DNA of 64,000 nt from Desulfatitalea sp. BRH_c12 (GCA_000961655.1 LADR01000039.1:62001-126000); one strand, 5' to 3'; shown: positions 16,266 through 25,674, counted from the stretch's first letter. The notes: generated from the letters alone by a model not told the origin. Numbers and translations are program-made.

Positions 16266-18593
16266 ATGAGCCAAGCGCTCCATTTTTTTGATGACCTTCC
16301 CCACTTTCGGATGCTGCCAGACAAGGAAAGGGCCAATCTCGCCGCTCAGGCACGTAGGCATACCTTTGCCAAAGGATTCGTGCTGGCCGAACAAGGGCAG
16401 ACCGCCATTGAGGACATCTATATCATCTGCAAAGGCCAATTTTCGCTCTATGACCATACGCCTGAAGGGATGGTCTTGGGTGGGTATATCAAATCCAGCG
16501 AGGTCTTCGGCGGTATCACCCTTCTGATGAACGGCGGTATTTCCCTGCGAACGGTACGGGTAGACGAGGAAACCGAGGCCTACCTGATACCCAAAGCGGT
16601 TTTCCTGGATCTTTGTGCGCGTTACAAAAAATTCTACGATCACTTCATCGAAAATTTCAGCCGCCATGTGTTCGATCCGTCCCTGGCAGCTGTCATCGCC
16701 TCCGGACAGGCCAAGAGTTTTCTGGCCGATCTGGCGCCCTTTTCCTTTCTACCGGAAGAGGCATTGGATGACGCCATAAATCATCTTTCGGTTGTCTCGC
16801 ACCCCAAAGGGACACTGCTCTTTCGGCAGGGCAGCACCCGTATCGGGTACTTGTACATTCTGCAAAGAGGAACCGCTGAGCGCTACTATGAAAGTCAGGG
16901 CAGCAAAACCATGCGCGACTTTCTATCCGAGGGCGATATCTATGGCGGCATATCGATTCTGGTCAATGACGGTTTGTCGGTCCGCACGCTCGAGGTGACC
17001 GAGGATAGCTGCTTTTACCTGCTTCCCAAGCGGATTTTTCTGCAGCTTTGCCAGGATTACACTGAATTCAGCGAGTTTTTTACGGACACCTTCGGCAAGC
17101 GCATGTTGGACAAATCCTATGCGGCCATCATTGCGCGTTCGGCTGTGCCCTCGGGGGAGGCCCTGCAGCTGTTTCATCAATCGGTTGGACAGCTGTACAA
17201 TGCCACACCCGTTTTCGGCACACCTGAAACCACCATTCAGCAAGCCGCGCAAATCATGCAGCGTGAAAAGAGCAGCTATGTGATTATTCCGGCATCCCAG
17301 AGCCACAGCGCTGGCATTTTGACCGACAGGGATCTGGCCTATAAAGTCATTGCGCGGGGTTATGACACGCAGCGCAGGGCCGTTGAGATCATGTCCTCGC
17401 CGCTGCGCACGATCAGTGATCAGTCCATGGTGTTCGAGGCGCTGGTCGGCATGATGCAGCATGACATCAAACATTTGGCGGTTACCGATCCACGTGGACA
17501 TATGGTCGGCATGTTTTCTCACCGCGAGTTGATCTCCGCCCAGGGACAATCGCCGCTGTTTTTGCTGCGCAACGTATCGCAGGCCGAATCGCTGAACGAT
17601 ATTATAGAACAGCAGCGCCGCTTGCCCGGTCTGATCAAAAACCTGATCAGTAACGGCGCTGAGGCGCGCCATCTCAATCACCTGATTTCCACTTTTTCGG
17701 ACGCGGTGTTAAAGAGAGTGCTCGCTTTCGTGGTGCAGGAGGTGGGGCCGGCGCCTTGCGCTTTTGTATTCATGACTCTCGGCAGCGAAGGACGCCGCGA
17801 ACAGACCCTGAAAACCGATCAGGACAATGCCATTATCTTCGAGGATGTGCGTGAAGAAGATCTGCCGGCGGCGCAGGCATATTTTCTGGATCTGGGGCAA
17901 CGTGCCTGCACCATGTTGGATCAGGCCGGCTACACGCTGTGCCGGGGCGAGGTCATGGCGCGCAACCCGCGCTGGTGCCAACCCCTGACGACGTGGAAGA
18001 ATTATTTTCTGCAGTGGATCCATGCTGCCGGTCCTGAAGAACTGCTGCATTCCAGTATTTTTTTTGATTTTCGTGGCGGGTACGGAGACTTTGGCTTGAT
18101 CAATGCCTTGCGTGGCCATTTGAACGATGCCATCGGCCGATGGACCGGCTTTTTACGCTTCATGATGCAGAACGCGCTGAATTTCGGGCCGCCGCTGGGT
18201 TTTTTTCGCAACTTTCAGGTCGCCTCCAAAGGCGCCCACCGTGATGCCTTCGACATCAAAAGCGCCATGCTGCCAATTGTCGATTTTGCGCGTATTTATG
18301 CTTTGAAAAACCGTATCGAAGCCACCAACACACTGGAACGCCTGCACCAGCTCAAATTGAAAAAGGCCATCAGCCAGGAAGAGCATGATGAACTGGACAA
18401 GGCCTACAGCTTTATGATGCAGCTGCGCCTGGTGCGCCAGGTGACGGCCCTCTTGGATCAGAAAACGGCCCCGGACAATTTTATCAATCCCAAACGTCTG
18501 ACCCGTATCGAACAGACCATGCTCAAGGAAATTTTCAAACGCACCGAGAAATTTCAAGCCAAAATGAACTTCGATTTTGGGGGTGTTCTCTGA
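16266..18593 (+). CDS. Double cNMP-binding/CBS/DUF294 nucleotidyltransferase-like protein
   Basis: 775 aa. Two cyclic-nucleotide-binding beta-barrels lie in tandem (about 10-140 and 150-290), then a CBS pair (about 305-430), the DUF294 nucleotidyltransferase-like domain (about 450-600, with TLGSEGRREQTLKTDQDNA) and a helical DUF294_C tail. The GSxGRxE...DxD pattern is retained, so nucleotidyl transfer may be active. The usual family has one cNMP domain and about 620 aa; the duplication here adds about 140. The sensed ligand is unknown. The family resembles regulatory uridylyltransferases, but the target cannot be inferred. Confidence 0.85.
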   Translation: MSQALHFFDDLPHFRMLPDKERANLAAQARRHTFAKGFVLAEQGQTAIEDIYIICKGQFSLYDHTPEGMVLGGYIKSSEVFGGITLLMNGGISLRTVRVDEETEAYLIPKAVFLDLCARYKKFYDHFIENFSRHVFDPSLAAVIASGQAKSFLADLAPFSFLPEEALDDAINHLSVVSHPKGTLLFRQGSTRIGYLYILQRGTAERYYESQGSKTMRDFLSEGDIYGGISILVNDGLSVRTLEVTEDSCFYLLPKRIFLQLCQDYTEFSEFFTDTFGKRMLDKSYAAIIARSAVPSGEALQLFHQSVGQLYNATPVFGTPETTIQQAAQIMQREKSSYVIIPASQSHSAGILTDRDLAYKVIARGYDTQRRAVEIMSSPLRTISDQSMVFEALVGMMQHDIKHLAVTDPRGHMVGMFSHRELISAQGQSPLFLLRNVSQAESLNDIIEQQRRLPGLIKNLISNGAEARHLNHLISTFSDAVLKRVLAFVVQEVGPAPCAFVFMTLGSEGRREQTLKTDQDNAIIFEDVREEDLPAAQAYFLDLGQRACTMLDQAGYTLCRGEVMARNPRWCQPLTTWKNYFLQWIHAAGPEELLHSSIFFDFRGGYGDFGLINALRGHLNDAIGRWTGFLRFMMQNALNFGPPLGFFRNFQVASKGAHRDAFDIKSAMLPIVDFARIYALKNRIEATNTLERLHQLKLKKAISQEEHDELDKAYSFMMQLRLVRQVTALLDQKTAPDNFINPKRLTRIEQTMLKEIFKRTEKFQAKMNFDFGGVL

Positions 18594-18640
18594 TCGATGG
18601 GTTCAGCGTGAACGCGACCCCGGTCAAAGGCGCCAACTTT

Positions 18641-19099
18641 TCAAGCCGCTTTACGCCGGATCATGCGCTGAATGGTGTATTCCATCACCGTTTGCCGGTC
18701 CTGGTTTTGGACCCGATGAAGATAGGTAACGATGCCTTGGATCGGTTTGCTGGTTTCGCGCTTGCCGACCACTTCGATAGCGACGCTGATCGTATCACCG
18801 ATGAATACCGGCTTGAGAACTTTCAGTTCGACCCCCAGAAAAGCTATGCCAGTGCCGTGTAGAATGCCTGAAAGAATCGTCAGCCCTTCGGCCACCGAAA
18901 AGGTCAAGGTGCCCGGCACAACCCTGCCTTTGTAGGGCGTTTGCTCCGCGACGTACGATTGGTCCATGAAAAGCGGCTCGAAAAAGCCATAGGAGGTCGT
19001 GAAGTTGACGTGGTCGGCTTCCGTGAGGGTTCTTCGATCGGTTTGAAACGTCTGGCCTACGTGAAATTCTTCAAAGTGACGGCCTTTGGTGCTCATCAT
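18641..19099 (-). CDS. MaoC-like dehydratase (hot-dog fold)
   Basis: 152 aa from the ATG at 19099, which has AAAGGA 5 bases upstream; the frame is open further but into the flanking gap. The motifs FEEFHVGQTF, TEADHVNFTTSYG and VVPGTLTFSVAEGL match the MaoC family of (R)-specific enoyl-CoA hydratases, with Asp and His in the ADHVNF region as the likely catalytic pair. It probably hydrates a 2-enoyl-CoA or related thioester. Its pathway is not given by its neighbours. Confidence 0.85.
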   Translation of the reverse strand: MMSTKGRHFEEFHVGQTFQTDRRTLTEADHVNFTTSYGFFEPLFMDQSYVAEQTPYKGRVVPGTLTFSVAEGLTILSGILHGTGIAFLGVELKVLKPVFIGDTISVAIEVVGKRETSKPIQGIVTYLHRVQNQDRQTVMEYTIQRMIRRKAA

Positions 19100-19121
19100 T
19101 ATGGTCCTTTCGTGCAATGGG

Positions 19122-20483
19122 TCATGCCGTGCTGACCGCCCGGACATAGTGCAAAGCGGTAAAATCCTGCCAGGCGACGAACCCCAGAACGGCATCCACA
19201 TAGTAGGCGGCCACGTACGAGCGGCGATCACAACTCCAGAGTCGACGCTGCACCGGATCGAAGATCGCCGCCATGCACAGATCCCGGCTTTGGGGCGGTG
19301 GCTGCAACAGCGTTATCAGTTCGTCCACTGTAGGCAGACGCCAGTTGCGGCGGTCGGCGTAATTTTGCCCGTTCAACTGTCGGACGTAGGCTTGGGCCTG
19401 GGTCCAACTGAGCGGATAGCGACTGCCGCCGCGCTGCCAGATCAATCCGGCGCAACGGTCGATGATCAGGTCCGCTGTCTTGGGTTCGAGGTGATTGCGG
19501 GTATAGACTGCGGGACGCCAGAGAGCGTCGAGCCCGAAGCGCTGCGCGGCCAAGCGCGGGGGGGCTTTGAAAGGCGTCGCGCGCAATGGGCCGACGCAAA
19601 GCTTGTCCGCATGCTGGGGCGCATCAGGGGGCATCTGGCGGCACGTGTTTTCCTTGTGAGCCTGCCAATGCCGTTCCAATGCGTCCACTTCACGCAGCAT
19701 GGCGTGCGCATCGGCAAAGCGCCGTTCGGGTGCGCTGGCTGCGGCCCGAGCGATGAAAGTGTCCCAGACGGCATCCAAGTCGGGGTTGATCCGGCTGGGC
19801 GGACAATAACGGTGGTTGTGCGGCGGGTATTCCGGCAAGCGGCCGGTGAGCATGCGGTACAGCATGATGCCCAGGGGGTATATATCCGCCATCGGACCGG
19901 CTTTGTCGGGATCTTTCTCCTGTTCGGGAGCGGCGTAATAGGGGGATCCCACGTTCAAGTTGGAAGGTCCGCGAAAGGATTCCCCCCTGAGCCTGGAAAG
20001 GCCGAAGTCGCAGATCTTGATGCTATCCTGAGGCGTGAGCAGCAGGTTGAACGGTTTGATGTCGCGGTGCACGATCCCCGCATCGTGCAGGCATCCCAGA
20101 CCCTGCAGCGTCTGGCGAATATAGCTCAGCGCACGGTCTGCAGGCAGTGTGCGCGACGGTGTTTCGCTACGGTAGGATTCGCCCATGGTGGCCCCCAAAC
20201 TGTCCGCATAGTAATCCATGACATAAAAGGGATTCCCCTGGTGCGTGTCGAAATCGTGAATCTCCACAATATGAGGATGATGCAGGCCGGTCATGGTTTT
20301 GGCTTCGGCAACGAACAGATCCTGCAGCACTGCGTTGCCCATAAGTTTGCCCAGCATAGGATCGGGAGCGAGCAGCTTGAGGGCGGCGATTTTGCCGATC
20401 ACGGGCAGTTCGACCTTGAATACCTTGGCCATGCCCCCCCGCCCCAACAGGCCGCGGATGCTATACCGTCCGATCTGCTTCAT
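19122..20483 (-). CDS. Serine/threonine protein kinase fused to a DUF1566 domain
   Basis: 453 aa. The kinase domain fills residues 5-270: GRGGMAKVFK P-loop, K36 in ALK, H139-R-D141-x-K-x2-x-N146 catalytic loop, D159-F-G and APEQ. All key residues are present, so it should be active. Residues about 345-453 form a DUF1566 (C-type-lectin-like) domain with GLIWQRGGSRYPLSW and WRLPTVDEL. No transmembrane helix separates the two, so the DUF1566 domain appears cytoplasmic, although in most proteins it is exported. The ATG shares its A with the stop of the metallophosphoesterase, giving tight coupling. Confidence 0.88.
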   Translation of the reverse strand: MKQIGRYSIRGLLGRGGMAKVFKVELPVIGKIAALKLLAPDPMLGKLMGNAVLQDLFVAEAKTMTGLHHPHIVEIHDFDTHQGNPFYVMDYYADSLGATMGESYRSETPSRTLPADRALSYIRQTLQGLGCLHDAGIVHRDIKPFNLLLTPQDSIKICDFGLSRLRGESFRGPSNLNVGSPYYAAPEQEKDPDKAGPMADIYPLGIMLYRMLTGRLPEYPPHNHRYCPPSRINPDLDAVWDTFIARAAASAPERRFADAHAMLREVDALERHWQAHKENTCRQMPPDAPQHADKLCVGPLRATPFKAPPRLAAQRFGLDALWRPAVYTRNHLEPKTADLIIDRCAGLIWQRGGSRYPLSWTQAQAYVRQLNGQNYADRRNWRLPTVDELITLLQPPPQSRDLCMAAIFDPVQRRLWSCDRRSYVAAYYVDAVLGFVAWQDFTALHYVRAVSTA

Positions 20484-21208
20484 CACCACAAACGCCTGGC
20501 ATGTGTTTCCGGAAATCCGGCGGCTTTGATTTTGGCGGCGGTCGCCGCGATGTCATAGGGCACGAAGCGGACTTCGATCCGTGCCCGTTCCTGATCCCAG
20601 ATGACGTATTTGGCCGGATTGCTGCCGTCGCGCGGTTGTCCGACACTGCCCACGTTGATCATATAGCGACAGCTGTCAAGCAGAGGGGTAATGCCCTGCG
20701 ATAGTGGCCGGCGTTCCACTTGGCGTCCGTCGAACTGAATCATTTCCAATGTATGGGTATGGCCGATGAAACAAATGGGTACGGTCAGGGATTCGAAGGT
20801 CTTGCGCAACTCGGCAGGGGTTTTCTGAAACAAATAGGTCTGGGATGAGTCGGGTGGGTAACCATGCACGAAATGGGCGCCAAACAGGGTCCGGCTGTAC
20901 GGCAGTGTCTTGATAAAGGCTAAAGAATCCTCGCTCAGCAGAGTGAGGGTCTTTTCCAGGGAGGCGCGCGCGCTGGGATTGAACCACTGGAGGTGGATGC
21001 GGTCGCAGACCGCCATTTCATGGTTGCCGATAATGGTCGGGATGCGCCGCCGGCGGACCTCGGACAGGACGGCTTCGGGCTCCGGCCCGTAACCGATACA
21101 GTCGCCCAGACAGACCATTTCGTGCAACCGCAGGGCATCCGCATCAGCCAATACCTTGCGCAGAGCTTCGTAGTTCGCGTGAATATCGGACATCACCCCA
21201 ATTTTCAT
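20483..21208 (-). CDS. Calcineurin-like metallophosphoesterase
   Basis: 241 aa. Metal motifs are D8-x-H10 (SDIH), GDCIGYGPEPEAV, GNHE, the VHGYP loop and the GHTH motif, all of the YfcE-like family. Members hydrolyse phosphodiesters or phosphomonoesters with two metals; some act as protein phosphatases or on cyclic nucleotides. The stop codon overlaps the kinase start by one base, which suggests an opposing phosphatase, though this is inference. No signal peptide. Confidence 0.85.
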   Translation of the reverse strand: MKIGVMSDIHANYEALRKVLADADALRLHEMVCLGDCIGYGPEPEAVLSEVRRRRIPTIIGNHEMAVCDRIHLQWFNPSARASLEKTLTLLSEDSLAFIKTLPYSRTLFGAHFVHGYPPDSSQTYLFQKTPAELRKTFESLTVPICFIGHTHTLEMIQFDGRQVERRPLSQGITPLLDSCRYMINVGSVGQPRDGSNPAKYVIWDQERARIEVRFVPYDIAATAAKIKAAGFPETHARRLW

Positions 21209-21288
21209 AAAATGTCCGTGAGCCTACCTGCGTATTGAAAGCGTGTTTGCAATGCAGGGTTGTCAGAATCGGCCGGCGATCGGATCGA

Positions 21289-22065
21289 TCAGATCAAGAA
21301 ACGATTGATATACCAATCGATCCACTGCGGACCGAAAAAAATATAGAGAATGGCGCCGATGGCCAGAAAGGGGCCAAACGGTACCGCCATTTCCATTCCT
21401 TTGCGCGAGCGCAACATCAGGGTGATGCCAGCCAGTGTGCCGATGAACGATGAGGTCAAGACGGTGAAAAGGACCCCCTGCCAGCCGATGAAAGCACCGA
21501 TCATCGCCAGCAGCTTGATATCGCCGCCGCCCATGCCTTCGCGGCCTTTCAGGAAGCTGTACCCCCAGGCCACGGCATAGAGCGAGCCGCCGCCGATCAG
21601 GATGCCTATCAAAGAAGCCTGCCAACCCGGTTGGGGCAGAAAGAAGCTGCAGAACAAGCCAATGGGAATTCCCGGAAGACTGATCGCGTCGGGGATAATG
21701 CGGTGATCGATATCGATGAAGGTGATGACCAGCAGCGTGGCTACGAAAAGAAAGTAGACCACGGTCTGCGGTTGCCAGCCGAAACGCATCCATAAGGCCA
21801 GGCCGAACGAGGCCGTCAATAGTTCCACGATGGGATAGCGCGGGGAGATGGTGGTGCGGCAGGTGCGACAGCGTCCGCGCAGAATCAGGTAACTGACGAC
21901 CGGAAGATTGTCGTACCAGTGGATCGGTGTAGCGCATCCGGTGCAGGCCGACGCCGGTCGCACGATCGAACGCCCGGCCGGCAGTCGGTAGATACAGACA
22001 TTGAGGAAACTGCCAACACACAGTCCCATCAGAAAAATATAAAGATTGAACAACAACGGGGTCAT
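21289..22065 (-). CDS. pilD: Prepilin peptidase (type IV leader peptidase)
   Basis: 258 aa from the ATG at 22065 with AAGGGAT upstream. The N-terminal cytoplasmic domain has the paired zinc motif CTGC...CRTC. Six to seven membrane helices follow. The catalytic aspartates lie in DIDHRIIPD and in GGGDIK, the GxGD protease signature. The enzyme cleaves and methylates prepilins and pseudopilins at the inner membrane. No pilin or secretion genes are adjacent, so its substrates lie elsewhere. Confidence 0.92.
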   Translation of the reverse strand: MTPLLFNLYIFLMGLCVGSFLNVCIYRLPAGRSIVRPASACTGCATPIHWYDNLPVVSYLILRGRCRTCRTTISPRYPIVELLTASFGLALWMRFGWQPQTVVYFLFVATLLVITFIDIDHRIIPDAISLPGIPIGLFCSFFLPQPGWQASLIGILIGGGSLYAVAWGYSFLKGREGMGGGDIKLLAMIGAFIGWQGVLFTVLTSSFIGTLAGITLMLRSRKGMEMAVPFGPFLAIGAILYIFFGPQWIDWYINRFLI

Positions 22066-22211
22066 GCCCGATCCCTTCAAACGTGACTTGTGCAGCGTCG
22101 GTTCGCTCCCGGGAGCGATAGGGTGTGGATTGAAGCTTTCCCTAATGGCCGGACAGGCTTCATTCCGAATCGTCTTTGTAGGTATGTTTGCCTGAAAAAG
22201 CAAGATAGATG

Positions 22212-22239
22212 TTGTCAAAATCTTGATTTGCTTTATAAT
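22212..22239 (+). promoter_or_regulatory. Strong sigma-70 promoter of lon
   Basis: TTGTCA (22212) and a perfect TATAAT (22234) with 16-bp spacing, 131 bp before the lon ATG. Transcription should start near 22246, giving a ~125-base leader that includes the hairpin at 22280. Confidence 0.65.
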
Positions 22240-22279
22240 ATGTCGCTGATCTTATTTGGAAATTATTATATGACCCCCG

Positions 22280-22304
22280 ATTCCGGCATCCAGCCGGAAT
22301 TTTT
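22280..22304 (+). terminator. Intrinsic-terminator-like hairpin in the lon leader
   Basis: ATTCCGGC and GCCGGAAT form a perfect 8-bp stem with a 5-base loop, followed by TTTT. It lies between the promoter and the lon start, so it could attenuate lon transcription or yield a short leader RNA of about 55-60 bases. The U-tract is short. Confidence 0.5.
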
Positions 22305-22370
22305 ACTAAAAACGGTCCCGGCGAATGTCGGGTCCGTGAAAAATGATGTGAGCATAGATAGGAACCGTAG

Positions 22371-24797
22371 ATGGCTGAAACGGACAAAGACGATCTGATC
22401 AGTATTATCGAAGAAGACATCGGCAGCACCGAGATTCCGACCAATTTGCCGCTGTTGCCGGTGCGCGATGTGGTCATTTTTACAGACATGCTGCTGCCTC
22501 TTTTTGTCGGGCGTGAAAAATCGGTGCGGGCGGTCGAAGCCGCCGTATCCAAGGACCGCTTTCTTTTTGTCGCCACCCAGAAAGATCCGGCTGTGGAAAA
22601 TCCCAAAGCCGGTGACATTTTCGAGGTAGGTACGATCAGTCGCATTTTGCGCATTCTGAAGCTTCCCGATGGTCGTGTCAAAGCGCTTGTGCAGGGGTTT
22701 GCCAAGGCGCGGGTTCTGAAATATGCACAGAAACGCTCCTATTTTCGCGTGGACGTCCAGATACTGGAAGAGCCCGAGGCTAAAGAGCCCAACCTCGAAG
22801 TGGAAGCGCTGATGCGCAATGTGCGCGAGTATTCTGAAAAAATACTTGCCCTGCGCGGTGAGTTGTCCAGCGATGTGGGCAACATTCTGGAGAGTATCGA
22901 TGATCCGGGCAAGCTGGCCGATCTGGTGGCTTCCAACCTGCGGCTCAAGATCGAAGAGGCCCAGCAGGTCATCGAACTGGTGGACCCGGCGGCGCGTTTG
23001 CACAAGGTGCACGATCTGCTGTCGCGTGAGGTCGAGCTGTCGGCTATGCAGGCCAAGATTCAGTCCGACGTCAAGGATGAGATTTCCAAGAGCCAGCGGG
23101 ATTACTTTCTGCGCGAGCAAATGCGCGCGATTCACAAGGAGTTGGGCGAACTGGATGAAAGAGGCCAGGAAGTCGAAGAGTATCGCAAGCGCATCAAGCG
23201 CGCCCGAATGCCCAGGGAAGCTCTCGATGAAGCCCAGCGTCAGTTGCGACGGCTGGAGCAGATGCACCCGGATGCGGCCGAGTCCGCGGTGGTGCGTACC
23301 TATCTGGATTGGCTCACGGAGTTGCCCTGGCAGAAAAATACCAAGGATGTCATCGACGTCGGACAAGCCAAGGAGACCCTGGATCGCGATCACCACGGGT
23401 TGGATAAGATCAAGGACCGTATCCTTGAATATCTGAGCGTGCGCAAGCTCAACCCCAACATCAAAGGATCGATCCTGTGCTTTGTGGGCCCGCCGGGCGT
23501 GGGCAAGACATCGTTGGGCCAGGCCATCGCCAAAGCCATGCGCCGCAAATTCATCCGTATTTCCCTGGGCGGCATCCGCGACGAGGCCGAAATCCGCGGT
23601 CACCGCCGTACGTATATCGGCGCCATGCCCGGCCGCATCCTGCAGGGACTCAAAACATGCGGCACGCGCAATCCCGTCTTCATGATGGACGAGATCGACA
23701 AGGTGGGCGCCGATTTTCGCGGCGATCCCTCTTCGGCGCTCCTCGAAGCCCTGGATCCGGAGCAGAATGGGGAATTCTCCGATCACTACCTGAATCTGCC
23801 CTTTGATCTGTCGCAGGTCATGTTCATCCTGACCGCCAACGTAACCGACACGATCCCATCGGCCCTGCTTGACCGTATGGAGGTGATCAACCTGTCCGGT
23901 TACACCGAGGATGAAAAACGTACGATTGCCGAAAATTACCTGATTCCCCGGCAAGTCAAAGAAAACGGTCTCAAGCCGCGTCAATTGACCATCAGTCCGA
24001 ATGCCATGACCACCATTATCAATGAGTACACATCCGAGGCTGGCTTGCGCAACCTGGAGCGCGAAATCGCAACACTCTGCCGCAAGGTGGCCCGGCGGAT
24101 CGCCGAAGGAAAAAAAGGACCGTTTACGATCACGCGCGGCAACCTGGAGAAGTACCTGGGCGTGCCCAAATTTTATCCTGAACTGGATCAGGAAGCCAGC
24201 CAGGTGGGCCTATCCACCGGATTGGCCTGGACCCAGGTCGGCGGTGAGGTGCTCTATGTGGAAGCCAGCCTGATCCGTGGCAAAGGTGAACTGATCATTA
24301 CCGGCCAGATTGGCGAGGTGATGCAAGAGTCGGCGCGTGCGGCCCTGAGCTACTCACGGGCCTATCTGGATACGGTGGGCATCAAACCCGCCACCTTCGA
24401 GAATCTCGACATCCATATCCATGTGCCGGCTGGTGCCATCCCCAAGGACGGCCCATCGGCGGGCATTGCCATGGCCACTGCGCTGATATCGGCGGTCACC
24501 CAGCGCCCCGTGGACAAGGACGTGGCCATGACTGGCGAGATCACATTGCGTGGCAGGGTGCTGCCCATTGGCGGACTAAAGGAAAAAGCGTTAGGCGCTT
24601 TGCGTGCCGGCATTAAAACGGTCATTATTCCAGCCAAAAACAACAAGGAACTGGAAGAGATCCCGCCCGCCATCAAACGTAAACTCAAGTTTGTCCCGGT
24701 TCAGAACATGGACGAAGTGCTCGATATCGCGTTGTTGGCACCTGTCGGAAAAGCAGCCCGGCCGGAACGACGAGCCAAGGCGGCCAGGAAATCATAG
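22371..24797 (+). CDS. lon: ATP-dependent protease Lon (LonA)
   Basis: 808 aa, standard LonA length. The N-terminal substrate-binding domain (about 25-220, starting LPLLPVRDVVIF) is followed by a coiled coil and the AAA+ domain with Walker A GPPGVGKT (373-380) and Walker B MMDEIDKV. The protease domain has catalytic S696 (GPSAG) and K739 (GGLKEK). It degrades misfolded and regulatory proteins in the cytoplasm. The C-terminal 20 residues are Lys/Arg-rich. Expression likely starts at the promoter at 22212. Confidence 0.97.
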   Translation: MAETDKDDLISIIEEDIGSTEIPTNLPLLPVRDVVIFTDMLLPLFVGREKSVRAVEAAVSKDRFLFVATQKDPAVENPKAGDIFEVGTISRILRILKLPDGRVKALVQGFAKARVLKYAQKRSYFRVDVQILEEPEAKEPNLEVEALMRNVREYSEKILALRGELSSDVGNILESIDDPGKLADLVASNLRLKIEEAQQVIELVDPAARLHKVHDLLSREVELSAMQAKIQSDVKDEISKSQRDYFLREQMRAIHKELGELDERGQEVEEYRKRIKRARMPREALDEAQRQLRRLEQMHPDAAESAVVRTYLDWLTELPWQKNTKDVIDVGQAKETLDRDHHGLDKIKDRILEYLSVRKLNPNIKGSILCFVGPPGVGKTSLGQAIAKAMRRKFIRISLGGIRDEAEIRGHRRTYIGAMPGRILQGLKTCGTRNPVFMMDEIDKVGADFRGDPSSALLEALDPEQNGEFSDHYLNLPFDLSQVMFILTANVTDTIPSALLDRMEVINLSGYTEDEKRTIAENYLIPRQVKENGLKPRQLTISPNAMTTIINEYTSEAGLRNLEREIATLCRKVARRIAEGKKGPFTITRGNLEKYLGVPKFYPELDQEASQVGLSTGLAWTQVGGEVLYVEASLIRGKGELIITGQIGEVMQESARAALSYSRAYLDTVGIKPATFENLDIHIHVPAGAIPKDGPSAGIAMATALISAVTQRPVDKDVAMTGEITLRGRVLPIGGLKEKALGALRAGIKTVIIPAKNNKELEEIPPAIKRKLKFVPVQNMDEVLDIALLAPVGKAARPERRAKAARKS

Positions 24798-24804
24798 CCG
24801 GACC

Positions 24805-25482
24805 ATGCGAATTCTTGCTATCGATACGGCCACGGAAATATGCGGCGTGGCCCTGACGCGCGACGGGCAATTGGTGGCCCAGGAGGCGAGCATGGGGGCG
24901 ACCCACACCAAAGTGGTCATGGACGGCGTGCGCAGCGTCATGCAACGCGCCGGACTGTCGTTCCGTGATCTCGATGGCTTGGCCGTAACCCGGGGGCCCG
25001 GGAGCTTCACCGGCCTGCGCATCGGCATCAGCACCGTGAAAGGACTGGCCGCGGCCACAGGGATACCTTTGGTGGGTGTTTCCACTCTGGCGGTTTTGGC
25101 TCACCAGGCGCCGGTGCATGCTGCCTGGGTGTGCCCGATGATCGATGCGCGTCGGCGTGAAGTGTACTGGACGTTATACCGGCGCCGCGAAGCTGTTTTG
25201 AAAAGCGTTACCCCGGAGAAAGCAGGGCCGGTCGACGGCATGGGCATCGAAACCAGAGACGCGGTGTTTTTTATTGGCAACGGTGCCCAGCTTTATTTCC
25301 CGCTGTTGCAGGAAAGATTTCCGCAAGCACACCGCTGGGAGGATGACGCGTCCAACGCCGTCCGTCCCGATACAGTGGCGTTGCTGGGCGGGCAACGCCT
25401 GGCCCAGGGAGGCCAGGAGGATGTGCATCGGTTCGCGCCGGTGTACCTGCGGCGGTCGGACGCAGAGAACATGCGTTCCTGA
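24805..25482 (+). CDS. tsaB: tRNA threonylcarbamoyladenosine biosynthesis protein TsaB
   Basis: 225 aa from the ATG at 24805, 7 bp behind the lon stop. The N-terminus MRILAIDTATEICGVAL and the block GPGSFTGLRIGISTVKGLA are the signature of TsaB, the inactive paralogue that scaffolds TsaD and TsaE in making t6A37 of ANN-decoding tRNAs. It ends with the usual PVYLRRSDAE motif. No tsaD or tsaE is in the window. Confidence 0.92.
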   Translation: MRILAIDTATEICGVALTRDGQLVAQEASMGATHTKVVMDGVRSVMQRAGLSFRDLDGLAVTRGPGSFTGLRIGISTVKGLAAATGIPLVGVSTLAVLAHQAPVHAAWVCPMIDARRREVYWTLYRRREAVLKSVTPEKAGPVDGMGIETRDAVFFIGNGAQLYFPLLQERFPQAHRWEDDASNAVRPDTVALLGGQRLAQGGQEDVHRFAPVYLRRSDAENMRS

Positions 25483-25509
25483 TATCGGAGTACCGCAACC
25501 GCATCTTTA

Positions 25510-25536
25510 TTGACAGCCTGCGCAAAAGTAGATAAT
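25510..25536 (+). promoter_or_regulatory. Promoter in the greA leader
   Basis: A perfect TTGACA (25510) is followed after 15 bp by GATAAT (or after 17 bp by TAATTG). It lies downstream of tsaB and ~250 bp before greA, so it would generate a long leader. Confidence 0.5.
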
Positions 25537-25674
25537 TGCATATGCAATGACACATTTTCAATTTCAGCGCTTTTTGATGGTCGGCACCATTCGGTATCAT
25601 CGGTTAAAATAGCCCCAGGAGGCTTCTCAGGAATAGACTAAGTACCGGCCACTATAACAAACCCGTTAAACGTT

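Noticed and set aside
19122-19450. DUF1566 domain as a diversity-generating retroelement target
   Set aside because: No reverse transcriptase or template repeat is in the window, and the C-terminal codons are not enriched in the AAC-type codons expected of a variable region.
19086-20558. 490-codon plus-strand open frame
   Set aside because: Antisense to the kinase gene, whose Hanks motifs are complete on the minus strand.
22266-23984. 572-codon minus-strand open frame
   Set aside because: Antisense to lon; the translation is a codon-bias shadow without family motifs.
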